Of a stretch of DNA of 64,000 nucleotides, positions 8,757 to 16,965 are shown in pieces; positions within the stretch are counted from its first letter, which is position 1, and every line of letters starts with the position of its first letter. The notes under the pieces are model-generated. The model ran no database searches. It had not been told where the DNA came from and worked only from the letters and a program-made list of their open reading frames with translations. Source of the stretch: Pedobacter sp. PF22-3 (GTDB lineage Bacteria; Bacteroidota; Bacteroidia; Sphingobacteriales; Sphingobacteriaceae); contig NZ_JAPIVP010000010.1 in the NCBI RefSeq assembly GCF_026239555.1, forward strand, positions 124,001 to 188,000, in the 5' to 3' direction. A program made the translations under genes and the position numbers.

Positions 8757-8816
8757 ATTTTCAGTTGGCAGTTATATCAAACTACCAACTGAAAACTGTT
8801 GAATGAGAACTGCAAA
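8757..8816. repeat. Inverted and short-word repeat (AACTG words) between M1 peptidase and OsmC
   Basis: TTTTCAGTTGG (8758-8768) pairs with CCAACTGAAAA (8785-8795), and further AACTG words follow. The stem could end transcription from either side, although T-runs are weak. A similar word set (ACTGAAAACTGCCAATTG) occurs at 10636-10690. Confidence 0.45.
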
Positions 8817-9284
8817 CTAGTAACTGAGAACCGGCTCATGTTTAACCGGAAAATTCAATGAATTGGCAATAAAACACATTTTATTGGCTTCATGATGTAG
8901 CGACGCTGCAAGTTCGTAATGTGCCTTATCGGCTATTAAAATCTGAGGATGCAGCGTAACTTCTCTAAAACGGCCGCTCCCATCAGCCAATTCTTCCATG
9001 GTACCTACAGCTTCATCTTTATAATCAATAACCACAATTCCATTTTTAGAACATAAGTGTAGATACCAGAGCATGTGGCAGCTGGAAATTGAGGCTAACA
9101 ACAAATCTTCCGGGTTATATTTAGATTTATCGCCCAAAAAAACAGAATCAGACGAACCTGCAATATCGGCCTTACCTTTTACTGAAATTACATAATCACG
9201 ATCGTACGAACGGTAATCCATTGTACCTGATCCTTTGTTGCCCGTCCAGGTAACGGTGGTTGAATATAAATGATCTTTCGGCAT
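8817..9284 (-). CDS. OsmC family peroxiredoxin-like protein
   Basis: This 155-residue protein has the OsmC/Ohr fold and reduces organic peroxides using two cysteines. The first, Cys69, is in LLLASISSCHMLWYLHLC, on the long central helix. The second, Cys137, is in HHEANKMCFIANSLNFPV. YNPEDLLLASISSCH is the family signature. It belongs to the OsmC-like side rather than Ohr, judging by the HMLWYLH context. It is a stand-alone gene followed by repeat DNA; no regulator lies beside it. Confidence 0.9.
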   Translation of the reverse strand: MPKDHLYSTTVTWTGNKGSGTMDYRSYDRDYVISVKGKADIAGSSDSVFLGDKSKYNPEDLLLASISSCHMLWYLHLCSKNGIVVIDYKDEAVGTMEELADGSGRFREVTLHPQILIADKAHYELAASLHHEANKMCFIANSLNFPVKHEPVLSY

Positions 9285-9414
9285 AATTAAACTGGTTAGA
9301 TTATAGCCAATTTAAGAAAATAAAATGGAGATTTATACCTTTTTTAAACCTAAGTATTGAGTTTAAATAGCTGTTAATTTTTATTTTGAGCGCGTGGCTT
9401 GTGTAAGAAAATAA

Positions 9415-9650
9415 ATTGGCTCCTGTGTTCCGCTTATACGCTTTGGGCTTCGTACCTCTGCCCTGCAGGGTAACGCTTCACCCAGGGCTAAATGGCAAAA
9501 GCAGTAGTTTATTTTAAGAGTTGCAGGTTGCAGCCGAACAATATAAACCTGATTGTAATGAAAAGCCCACAGCGTAGCGAGGACTTGTAATGAAAAGCAG
9601 GACAGAGCCTTAACTACTAGCAGTGCCTGTGCTTTTCAAAACCAAATAAC
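9415..9650. repeat. Repeat-rich intergenic region (family E-like)
   Basis: The 377-bp gap between OsmC and the dehydrogenase has no credible gene. It includes a GC-richer stretch with GCCCTGCAGGG and CCCAGGGCT, and two copies of the phrase TGTAATGAAAAGC about 32 bp apart. TGCTTTTCAAAACC near the end is the inverse of GGATTTTTGAAAAGCA near 52540. It looks like degenerate dispersed repeat DNA. Confidence 0.4.
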
Positions 9651-9661
9651 CAAGAATTATA

Positions 9662-10588
9662 CTAAAAACTAAGCCCGCTTAACTTCTCAACCAAAACTTC
9701 AGAAATTTTACGGTAAGAGTCGAACGTCCAACCACCCACGTGTGGGGTTAAAATCACTTTTTCGTTATTCTTTAATTCATCGTACCAGGGCTGTTCTCCC
9801 AAGGCCGGAAATTTTTCCGTTTGCAGCACATCCAATCCAGCACCCAAAATTTTTCCGTTTTTAATCGCATTCAGTACCGCAGCGGTATTTACAATCTCTC
9901 CCCTGGCGGTATTGATAAAGAAGATGGGCTTTTTAAAATGAAAGAAATATTCATCATCCACCATTTGTTTGGTTTCTGCTGTTAAAGGAATATGTAAACT
10001 TAGCACATCGCTGTATTTTACAATTTCCTCCATGCTCACCTCACGGGCAAAAGCATCAGAAAAGCCTGTTTTATACTTATCGTAAGCCATTACATCAACC
10101 TCAAAACCAGCCAGTTTCTTTGCAAAACTTTGTCCCATAAAACCATAACCAATAATCCCGACTTTTTTGCCCTTCAATTCGTAACCACGGTTCCCTTCCC
10201 TATCCCAAATACCATTTCTAATTTCGATATCAGCCCTACGGAAGTTGTTCATTAAAGATAAAAGCAAACCTGTGGCATGTTCGCCAACAGCATCACAGTT
10301 GCCTTCGGGTGCATTAATCAATTCGATATTTCTTTCAAAGGCAATTTTATCATCAATATTATCCAACCCAGCCCCTGCCCTGGCCACAAACTTTAAATTG
10401 GTAGCAGCAGCAAAAATCTCGGCATCAATCCTAAATTTCGTACGTACGGCAATGCCCGTATAATCCTTTATTTTATCTAATGTTTGCTGGCGGGTAATCT
10501 GTGGCTCATCATCAACCTGGTAGCCCATGGCAATGGCCTGCTCTTTAAATGCAGGGTGCAGATCATCAACAATTAATATCCTTTTCAT
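9662..10588 (-). CDS. D-2-hydroxyacid dehydrogenase (phosphoglycerate dehydrogenase-like)
   Basis: Starting at MKRILIVDDL (10588) the protein has 308 residues, the length of the short D-2-hydroxyacid dehydrogenases. The NAD-binding motif GYGFMG is at 147-152. The catalytic residues are Arg229 (INTARGEIV), Glu258 (LDVLQTEKF) and His283 (TPHVGGWT). There is no C-terminal ACT domain, so this is not full-length SerA. It may make 3-phosphohydroxypyruvate or act on another 2-keto acid; no serC or serB neighbour helps decide. Confidence 0.88.
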   Translation of the reverse strand: MKRILIVDDLHPAFKEQAIAMGYQVDDEPQITRQQTLDKIKDYTGIAVRTKFRIDAEIFAAATNLKFVARAGAGLDNIDDKIAFERNIELINAPEGNCDAVGEHATGLLLSLMNNFRRADIEIRNGIWDREGNRGYELKGKKVGIIGYGFMGQSFAKKLAGFEVDVMAYDKYKTGFSDAFAREVSMEEIVKYSDVLSLHIPLTAETKQMVDDEYFFHFKKPIFFINTARGEIVNTAAVLNAIKNGKILGAGLDVLQTEKFPALGEQPWYDELKNNEKVILTPHVGGWTFDSYRKISEVLVEKLSGLSF

Positions 10589-10635
10589 AATGTACAAAAG
10601 TAACATTTTGCAGATTGATCAATTGTAATATTCTA

Positions 10636-10690
10636 TCATTGCTACTGGCAGACTGAAAACTGCCAATTGTAAACTGTGAACTGCAGATTA
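10636..10690. repeat. Short-word repeat (AACTG type)
   Basis: The gap between the divergent dehydrogenase and TonB-receptor genes holds repeated words (GACTGAAAACTGCC, GTAAACTGTGAACTGC) like those after the M1 peptidase at 8757-8816. No ORF. Promoters for both genes should lie nearby but are not obvious. Confidence 0.4.
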
Positions 10691-10804
10691 CCCACAAAAA
10701 TATTACTATAAAATGGCTGTAATAAAATAGTTACGCCCCATTTATTAAACTTAGTTGCCGTTACTTTGTCTCCCTTTATAAAAACACACGAAATTTTATT
10801 TTTA

Positions 10805-13291
10805 ATGAGACTTTTACAATCAAGAACTATACAAATTACCCTTTTATTTTTAAGCTTATCATTTAACATTTTCGCACAAACAAGCGGAAAGGCAAAAATT
10901 ACCGGAGTACTTAAAGATGCAAAAACACAAGAAACCATTCCCTTTGCCACAGCGGTTTTAATTGATAAAGCTACGGCCAAAAACGCAAAAATAGCCCAGA
11001 CCGATGTGAACGGTGCTTTTGTCATGACCGATATTCCTAACGGAACCTTTACTTTTAAAATCAGTTTTGTTGGTTACCAAACCATGGTGAGGGATAATGT
11101 AACCATAACGGCCAGCACAGGCACCTTAAATTTTGGCGACATTAAAATGAATACGGCAAAAGGTAATGTATTAAGCGAAATTACCATAACCGGCCAAAAA
11201 CAAGGCATGCAAATGGGAATCGATAAAAAGGTTTTTGCTGTAGATCAGAGCGTAATCAGCGAAGGTGGTTCTGCAGGCGATTTATTACAGAATGTTCCTT
11301 CCGTTTCTACTGATATGGATGGCAATGTGAGTTTGCGTGGTTCTTCGGGTGTTAAAGTATTAATTGATGGAAAACCATCTTTAATCGCTGGCGGTAACGT
11401 AGCACAGATCCTGCAATCAATCCCGGCCAGCTCTATTGAAAGTGTTGAGGTAATTACCAATCCATCGGCAAAATACGATGCCGAAGGCCAATCAGGTATT
11501 ATTAACATTGTACTTAAGAAAAATACAAAACTTGGCTTTAACGGTTCAGTTGCCTTAACTGCAGGTAACCGCGATAACTATAATGCCAATACCAATTTAA
11601 GTTTCCAGAACAGTAAGGTCAATATTTATGGAAACTATGGCTATCGTTACGGCAATCGTGTGGGAGGCGGCTTTCAGGACATCACCTATAAATCAGATTC
11701 ATTAAGAACAAGGTTTGCCAGCCAAAATACAGTTTCCAACTCATTGGATAAAGGACACAATGCCAAAGCCGGTATAGATTATTATTTAACCCCTAAAAGT
11801 GTAATCAGCCTATCGGGTGGCTTTAACTCAAGAGAAAATGAGCGTAACGATCTGCTCAACATCAGACAATTAGATAAAAACCAATTGCCGGTTCTAATCA
11901 GCAACAGAACGAATAACACCGATGGTTTTGGATCAAGTTATGACGCAAATTTAGATTACGTACAGAAGTTTAAGAAACCGAAAGAAGAACTGACCTTTAA
12001 TTTTGGTTATTCTTATGGCACTAACAACAACGATCAGTATTACAGTACCAATACCACTAACCGTAATGGTGTGCCCATTGATGAAACCTTGAGTTTACAG
12101 CGTGTATTTAATACTGGTAACAATACCAACTACAATATTCAGACGGATTATGCCTTGCCAGTAGGTAAAGCGGGTAAAATTGAAGTGGGTTACCGTAGCC
12201 AGATCCGCTTAGGAAAAAATGATCAATATGCAGATTCGATCTTAACCAACAGCAGTATTTATATCAGCAATAATAAATTGATCAACGGTTTTGATAGTAA
12301 AGATCAGGTGCATGCGCTGTATTTCAATTACCAGAACCAGATTAAAGATTTTGGTTATCAGATAGGTTTAAGGGGGGAAGATGCGCGTTTAGATACCCAT
12401 CTGGAAGGCTACACGAACAATGTATTAACCACTGCCGAGGGAAATATCCACTACAAAAGGATATACCCAAGTGTGTTCTTAACGCAGAAACTAAAAGGCG
12501 ACAACCAGCTTCAACTGAGTTATACGCGCCGTGTAAACCGTCCACGTCCATGGGATACCAATCCATTTTTAGATGTTTCCGATCCATTGAATTACAGAGG
12601 TGGTAACCCGAATTTATTACCGGAGGATGTACACTCATTTGAATTGGGTTATAGCAAATACTGGAAAAAAGTAACCTTAACCTCAAGCTTGTATTTCCGT
12701 CAAACCAATGATGTGATCCAGCGAGTAAGAAGTATACCGGTTAATGGAATTATTACCTCAACCCCTCAAAATTTATCTAAGCAGATTAACAGCGGGTTAG
12801 AATTAATTGGCCGCTTTGACCTGATTAAAGCTTTAAATTTCACCACAAACGTAAACTTGTACCAGGCAAAATTTGCTGGCGATGCACGATTTGATATCCC
12901 ATCAAGCAGTGGCTTTAGCTGGAACGCCAACCTGACCGGAAATTTAACAGTAGTTAAAAATTTATCGTTACAGGTACGCGGCGACTATAGGGCACCAGAA
13001 GTGATGGCTCAGGGAAAACGCAATGCCATGTATGGAATTGATGGCGGCGCCAAATATGATTTCCCGAACAAAAAAGCATCTTTAAGTTTCAATGTTAGAG
13101 ACGTATTTAATACCAGAAGATGGAGCATGACCACTGAAGATAGAGCTACCATTGTTGATTTTGAACGCCAGTTTCAGGGAACAATGGGAAATTTAACTTT
13201 CTCCTATCGCTTTGGAAAAACCACATTTACCGGCACAAATAAAAAGAAAAAAGAAGAGCAGGACAACCGCCCTGATGAAGGATCATTTTAA
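10805..13291 (+). CDS. TonB-dependent receptor with CarboxypepD_reg-like domain and OMP_b-brl_3 barrel
   Basis: The start at 10805 (MRLLQSRTIQITLLF) puts the signal peptide at the N-terminus and gives 828 residues; an upstream ATG at 10766 adds 13 non-signal residues. After the signal come a carboxypeptidase-regulatory-like domain (TGVLKDAKTQETIPFATAVLID, about 30-110) and a plug domain (DLLQNVPSVSTDMDGNVSLRGSSGVKVLIDGKPS). A large barrel of the PF14905 type follows (DFGYQIGLRGEDARLDTH, YTRRVNRPRPWDTNPF). It lies in the outer membrane; no SusD partner is adjacent and the ligand is unknown. Confidence 0.92.
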   Translation: MRLLQSRTIQITLLFLSLSFNIFAQTSGKAKITGVLKDAKTQETIPFATAVLIDKATAKNAKIAQTDVNGAFVMTDIPNGTFTFKISFVGYQTMVRDNVTITASTGTLNFGDIKMNTAKGNVLSEITITGQKQGMQMGIDKKVFAVDQSVISEGGSAGDLLQNVPSVSTDMDGNVSLRGSSGVKVLIDGKPSLIAGGNVAQILQSIPASSIESVEVITNPSAKYDAEGQSGIINIVLKKNTKLGFNGSVALTAGNRDNYNANTNLSFQNSKVNIYGNYGYRYGNRVGGGFQDITYKSDSLRTRFASQNTVSNSLDKGHNAKAGIDYYLTPKSVISLSGGFNSRENERNDLLNIRQLDKNQLPVLISNRTNNTDGFGSSYDANLDYVQKFKKPKEELTFNFGYSYGTNNNDQYYSTNTTNRNGVPIDETLSLQRVFNTGNNTNYNIQTDYALPVGKAGKIEVGYRSQIRLGKNDQYADSILTNSSIYISNNKLINGFDSKDQVHALYFNYQNQIKDFGYQIGLRGEDARLDTHLEGYTNNVLTTAEGNIHYKRIYPSVFLTQKLKGDNQLQLSYTRRVNRPRPWDTNPFLDVSDPLNYRGGNPNLLPEDVHSFELGYSKYWKKVTLTSSLYFRQTNDVIQRVRSIPVNGIITSTPQNLSKQINSGLELIGRFDLIKALNFTTNVNLYQAKFAGDARFDIPSSSGFSWNANLTGNLTVVKNLSLQVRGDYRAPEVMAQGKRNAMYGIDGGAKYDFPNKKASLSFNVRDVFNTRRWSMTTEDRATIVDFERQFQGTMGNLTFSYRFGKTTFTGTNKKKKEEQDNRPDEGSF

Positions 13292-13297
13292 TAACCA

Positions 13298-13331
13298 AAG
13301 AGCTTAGAAATCATTTCTAGGCTCTTTTTTT
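13298..13331 (+). terminator. Terminator after the TonB-dependent receptor
   Basis: AGAGC-T-TAGAAA pairs with TTTCTA-G-GCTCT, and the hairpin is followed by seven T. It begins 7 bp after the receptor stop codon. Confidence 0.85.
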
Positions 13332-13385
13332 GCTATTGCAGAAAACCAACTACTATAAAATAAGATGATTGCTTATCTTGCGATC

Positions 13386-13940
13386 ATGGAAGAGATCAAC
13401 CCCTGGAAAACGCTGGAGAGCGAAGTAAAATACGATAACAACTGGATCCGTTTAACCGAACACCAGGTTATTAACCCATCTGGCGGCCAGGGGATTTACG
13501 GCACTGTTCATTTTAAGAATCTGGCTATCGGAATTCTTCCATTAGATGAAAACTACAATACCTGGCTGGTTGGTCAATACCGATATGCATTAAATGCCTA
13601 TAGCTGGGAAATTCCCGAAGGCGGAGGGCCACACCATGAAGCACCATTAGAAAGTGCAAGAAGAGAATTACTGGAAGAAACGGGAATGAGTGCCCGAAAC
13701 TGGAAAGAGATTCAAAGGATGCACCTTTCCAACTCTGTAAGCGACGAATTGAGCATCATCTATGTTGCTACCGATCTTATTCAAGGTATTGCCATGCCCG
13801 AAGAAACGGAGGAACTTGTAGTTAAAAAATTGTCTTTCGAAGAAGCCTATCAAATGGTTATGAATGGAGAGATTACCGATTCGATGAGTGTCGCAGCAAT
13901 CCTAAGAGCGAAGCTTATGATCACAAATGGGGAATTGTAA
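13386..13940 (+). CDS. NUDIX hydrolase (ADP-ribose pyrophosphatase-like)
   Basis: Starting at MEEINPWKTL (13386) the protein has 184 residues, the ADP-ribose pyrophosphatase (NudF-like) size. The Nudix box is complete: Gly79, Glu85, then RELLEETGM at 93-101, matching Gx5Ex7REUxEExGU. GQYRYALNAYSWEIPEGG before it is typical of the ADP-ribose/nucleoside-diphosphate-sugar branch. The protein would be cytosolic and Mg-dependent. It is the last ordinary gene before the repeat-rich patch. Confidence 0.92.
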   Translation: MEEINPWKTLESEVKYDNNWIRLTEHQVINPSGGQGIYGTVHFKNLAIGILPLDENYNTWLVGQYRYALNAYSWEIPEGGGPHHEAPLESARRELLEETGMSARNWKEIQRMHLSNSVSDELSIIYVATDLIQGIAMPEETEELVVKKLSFEEAYQMVMNGEITDSMSVAAILRAKLMITNGEL

Positions 13941-13956
13941 TGGCCATAACCACCAA

Positions 13957-14022
13957 ATGTTCCTAACGGAACATAAAAAATATTCCATATTTTTCTACCC
14001 AGCATATGTCCCTATGGGACAT
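13957..14022. repeat. Two short REP-like palindromes
   Basis: ATGTTCC-TAAC-GGAACAT occupies 13957-13974 and ATGTCCC-TAT-GGGACAT occupies 14006-14022. Both are perfect 7-bp stems with a 3-4-nt loop. Two relatives (TGTTCC-GTA-GGAACA and CGTTCC-GTT-GGAACG) lie on the other side of the tandem array. Together they bracket the array and lie upstream of a Y1 transposase gene, as REP sequences do beside RAYT genes (inference). Confidence 0.7.
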
Positions 14023-14034
14023 TAATCATTAAAG

Positions 14035-14395
14035 GCCTTGGGGCGCAGATTAACTCAAATGCTAAAGCGCTAAATACCGGATTTCATAGCACATTAAGGC
14101 TTATATTTACATATACCCTATGATACGTTATCCATTCAACGCCCTCGGGCACAGATTAACTCAAATCCTGAACTGCTAAATATTAGTCATCAGAGCACAT
14201 TAGGCTCAGATTTGCATATGCTCTATGATACGTCATCCATTCAACGACTTCGGGCACAGATTAATTCAAATGCTAAACCGCTAAATACCGGGTTCAATAG
14301 CACATTAAGGCTTAGCTTTGCATATGCCTTATGGTACATCATTCATTCAAGACCTTGGCTCACAGATTAACTCAAATGCTAAACAACTAAATATT
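14035..14395. repeat. ~105-bp imperfect tandem repeat, 3.4 copies
   Basis: Units start at 14035, 14141, 14246 and 14351 (periods 106, 105, 105); the last stops after about 45 bp. Each unit begins with a GACCTTGGGC-like word and CACAGATTAACTCAAATGCT, then CTAAATACC, then GCACATTAAGGCT, then CATATGCC and ends ATCCATTCAA. Copies differ at many positions, so the array is old. It has no spacers and no ORF. Function unknown. Confidence 0.85.
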
Positions 14396-14398
14396 TGC

Positions 14399-14463
14399 TG
14401 TTCCGTAGGAACAAATCCTATGTAAAAAAATAATACAATTAAAATTTTCGTTCCGTTGGAACG
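14399..14463. repeat. Two further REP-like palindromes
   Basis: TGTTCC-GTA-GGAACA occupies 14399-14413 and CGTTCC-GTT-GGAACG occupies 14449-14463. They share the GTTCC/GGAAC stem with the palindrome at 13957. The rest of the gap to the transposase (14464-14703) is AT-rich, with no gene seen. Confidence 0.7.
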
Positions 14464-14703
14464 TTTCGTGCGAAAAAAAGGCTTAGTCTTTTGAAAATTG
14501 AAAAATAATTTTTAATTTAACAAAAGATCAGGGAACAGAGCGTATCATCGCTTTAAGGGGCTTGTTTAAAACGCTAGACCTAATTCCATAAAGCAAATCA
14601 TCCTAAAATTTTTAGAGTTACGGGAATAAATTCCAGTTAGAAAACAGTACAACTAGGAATTTAAGTTTCAGAGGAAATTAATGTTGATTTAATTTAGAAT
14701 GCC

Positions 14704-15165
14704 ATGCCAAATACATACACCCAATTGCATATTCAATTTGTGTTTGCAGTTAAATTCAGAGCTGCATTAATCAAGGCGGATTGGAAAGAAAGGCTCCTGA
14801 AGTATATTACTGGAATATTTCAGGCGAATAACCACAAAATGATCCAGATTAATTGTATGCCCGATCATATCCACATTTTTATTGGCATGAGTCCACACCA
14901 ATCTATTTCTAGTCTGATCCAAAATGTAAAAACAGAAAGTTCAAAATGGATAAACGATCAGGGATTCTGCTCAGGAAAATTTGCCTGGCAAGAAGGTTAT
15001 GGTGCATTTTCCTATTCAAAAAGCCATATCCAACAGGTTATTCAGTACATCCAAAACCAGGAACAACATCATAAAAAGAAGACATTTCTTGAGGAATATA
15101 ACCTTTTCTTAAAAATGTTTGAGATCAAGTATGAAGAAAAATATATCTTCAAAGAACCAGCATAA
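14704..15165 (+). CDS. IS200/IS605-like Y1 transposase (possible RAYT)
   Basis: This 153-residue single-domain HUH endonuclease has the Y1_Tnp fold, which cuts and joins single-stranded DNA next to a hairpin. The metal-binding HUH motif is His55-Ile-His57 in CMPDHIHIFIG. The nucleophile is Tyr115 with Gln119 in QYIQNQ, as in IS608 TnpA. No tnpB is adjacent. No clear element ends can be seen: plsC starts 36 bp after its stop. Four short palindromes and a tandem array lie just upstream. It may be an intact IS200-type transposase or a domesticated REP-associated one. Confidence 0.85.
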   Translation: MPNTYTQLHIQFVFAVKFRAALIKADWKERLLKYITGIFQANNHKMIQINCMPDHIHIFIGMSPHQSISSLIQNVKTESSKWINDQGFCSGKFAWQEGYGAFSYSKSHIQQVIQYIQNQEQHHKKKTFLEEYNLFLKMFEIKYEEKYIFKEPA

Positions 15166-15201
15166 TTTATTATTATCTTTGCCATCCATTAAATCAACCA
15201 G

Positions 15202-15960
15202 ATGAGCAAGCTTTTCGGATATATTTTAAGCCCTATATTTTATTTTTTATTTGGATTAACCCTTTGTATATTCCATCCTGTACAATGGCTTTGTTTTAAG
15301 CTTTTTGGCTATAAAGCACATAAGGTTTCGGTAGATATCCTTAATTTTTTTCTGACCTATTGCCAGCTTTTCCTTTTTAACTCGATCAGTTTTAAAAATG
15401 AATACGATCTGCCAACAGATAGGCCTATTATTTTTGCAGCAAACCACCAAAGTATGTACGATATCCCCTCTTTAATTTGGTTCTTAAGAAAATACAGCGC
15501 AAAATTTATTTCTAAAATTGAGCTTACCAAAGGCATTCCATCAATATCCATTAACCTTCGTTTAGGAGGCGGGGCAAACATCAACCGGAAAGATAATAAG
15601 CAGGCCATTTCTGAAATTATCAAACTTGGCCGTAGAATGAAAGAACATAATTGGAGCACCGTTATTTTCCCGGAAGGAACACGGGCAAAAGACGGACAAC
15701 TGAAAACATTCCAATTTGGTGGCATAGCGACCTTATTAAAAGTGGTGCCTAATGCTTTGATCGTTCCGGTGGCCATAGAAAACTCATGGAAAATTGTGCG
15801 TTTTGGCATGTTTCCTTTAACCACAGGAAATGCGCTAAAATGGACGGTTTTAAAGCCGATAGAACCGGGAGTAAAACCACCGAACGAGATTACGCTGGAG
15901 GTAGAGAACGAAATCAGAAAAGTTTTAGGTCAACCAATGGCGCAGCCAGCTACTTTATAA
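15202..15960 (+). CDS. 1-acyl-sn-glycerol-3-phosphate acyltransferase (PlsC family)
   Basis: This 252-residue inner-membrane enzyme adds the second acyl chain in phosphatidic acid synthesis. N-terminal hydrophobic segments span about 5-60. The catalytic HX4D motif is NHQSMYD (His82, Asp87) and the acceptor-binding motif is FPEGTR (Glu158-Arg161). VPVAIENSW follows as block IV. The length is normal. A short gap separates it from the transposase gene, but the latter looks like a later neighbour rather than a functional partner. Confidence 0.92.
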   Translation: MSKLFGYILSPIFYFLFGLTLCIFHPVQWLCFKLFGYKAHKVSVDILNFFLTYCQLFLFNSISFKNEYDLPTDRPIIFAANHQSMYDIPSLIWFLRKYSAKFISKIELTKGIPSISINLRLGGGANINRKDNKQAISEIIKLGRRMKEHNWSTVIFPEGTRAKDGQLKTFQFGGIATLLKVVPNALIVPVAIENSWKIVRFGMFPLTTGNALKWTVLKPIEPGVKPPNEITLEVENEIRKVLGQPMAQPATL

Positions 15961-16020
15961 TTTTATTAATCTCATTAAGGATCCTTCGATTCCGACACCG
16001 TAGACAGATTTTCATAGAAT

Positions 16021-16072
16021 GGTCGTCATCTAGACTGTAGCGCAGCGAAATGGAGAGATCTATCTAAACAGA
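16021..16072 (+). repeat. Dispersed intergenic repeat, family A (copy 3)
   Basis: GGTCGTCATCTAGACTG at the left, then AGCGCAGCGAAATGGAGAGA and ATCTATCTAAACAGA. It matches the copies at 1231, 1658 and the inverse copy at 62812. It lies between the convergent plsC and LytTR genes. Confidence 0.7.
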
Positions 16073-16086
16073 CTTCTCGTAAAATA

Positions 16087-16158
16087 CTCCTTGTTTCTGT
16101 GAATCCTTGGCAACAAAATGGTTAATTGGTTAAACGCTAAACGCCTAACGCCAACCGC
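16087..16158. repeat. Two short-word repeats before the LytTR stop
   Basis: The first part (TCCTTGTTTCTGTGAATCC, 16087-16116) resembles the CTCCGTG/CTGTG words at 32331 and 62886. The second (TAAACGCTAAACGCCTAACG, 16131-16158) belongs with the CGCCAAACGC words at 6064 and 27733. Both are non-coding; the second abuts the 3' end of the response regulator. Confidence 0.45.
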
Positions 16159-16159
16159 T

Positions 16160-16909
16160 CTAAATATTCTTATTTCCGATTACCCTAAAAAATTCATCGC
16201 GGTAGGTATCGCCTACAGGAATAATTTTCTGATTGATGGTAATACGGCTACGCTCTATGCTTTCAATTTTATCTACCGCTACAATATAAGATTTATGGAC
16301 ACGGATGAACTGGCTTTGAGGCAATGCTTCTTCCATCTTTTTCATGCTCTGCAGGGTGATTACACGTTCATCTTTGGTAAAAATCGAAATATAATCTTTT
16401 AAACCTTCAATAAATAAAATATCGTGCAGGTAGATTTTTTGAATCTTATGCTCTGTTTTCACGAAAATATAATCCTGAACGGGGTTTGGTGAGCCCGAAA
16501 AGGGTGCAGGTGTAACAATGGGTTGTGCTACACTGGCAGGAACTTCAATTGGTTTTACCTGATTGTGTACTTTTTCTACCGCTTTATAAAAACGATCAAA
16601 CGCAATAGGTTTCAATAGATAATCAGAAACATTGAGGTCATAACTTTCTAAAGCATATTGTGGGTAAGCGGTAGTTAATATATAGTGACATTTATTGCCG
16701 GCAATTTTTAAAAACTGGATTCCGGTTAATTCAGGCATCTGTATGTCCAAAAATACTAGATCAATCCCACCACCCTGAACAATCTGCAAAGCCTCAATAG
16801 GGTTTTCACACCTTTTAACCATGGTTAAAAAAGGTACTTTAGAAATATAATCCTGTAAAATATCAAGCGCTAAAGGCTCATCATCAACAACAATACAGTT
16901 TAGGTTCAT
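16160..16909 (-). CDS. LytTR-type response regulator
   Basis: This 249-residue protein is a response regulator. The receiver occupies about 1-120, with acidic residues VVDDEP, phosphoacceptor Asp55 (LVFLDIQMPE) and Lys100 (YLLKP). After a Pro/Ala-rich linker comes a LytTR DNA-binding domain (about 145-249; IFVKTEHKIQKIYLHDILFIEGLKDYISI, FIRVHKSYIVAVDKI). It lies 56 bp downstream of a LytS-like kinase on the same strand, which should phosphorylate it. The divergent ABC exporter operon beyond the kinase is a plausible target. Confidence 0.93.
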   Translation of the reverse strand: MNLNCIVVDDEPLALDILQDYISKVPFLTMVKRCENPIEALQIVQGGGIDLVFLDIQMPELTGIQFLKIAGNKCHYILTTAYPQYALESYDLNVSDYLLKPIAFDRFYKAVEKVHNQVKPIEVPASVAQPIVTPAPFSGSPNPVQDYIFVKTEHKIQKIYLHDILFIEGLKDYISIFTKDERVITLQSMKKMEEALPQSQFIRVHKSYIVAVDKIESIERSRITINQKIIPVGDTYRDEFFRVIGNKNI

Positions 16910-16965
16910 TTTAGGTTATTATTTTAATTAATGATTTTATCCGGTTTATGTCTGGTTATCGCAGA

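Noticed and set aside
10642..11025. 127-codon ORF antisense to the TonB receptor start
   Set aside because: Overlaps the signal peptide and first domain of a clear receptor gene; the end is made of short-word repeats.
14035..14395. Possible CRISPR array
   Set aside because: The unit is about 105 bp with no spacers, copies are diverged, and no cas gene is in the window.
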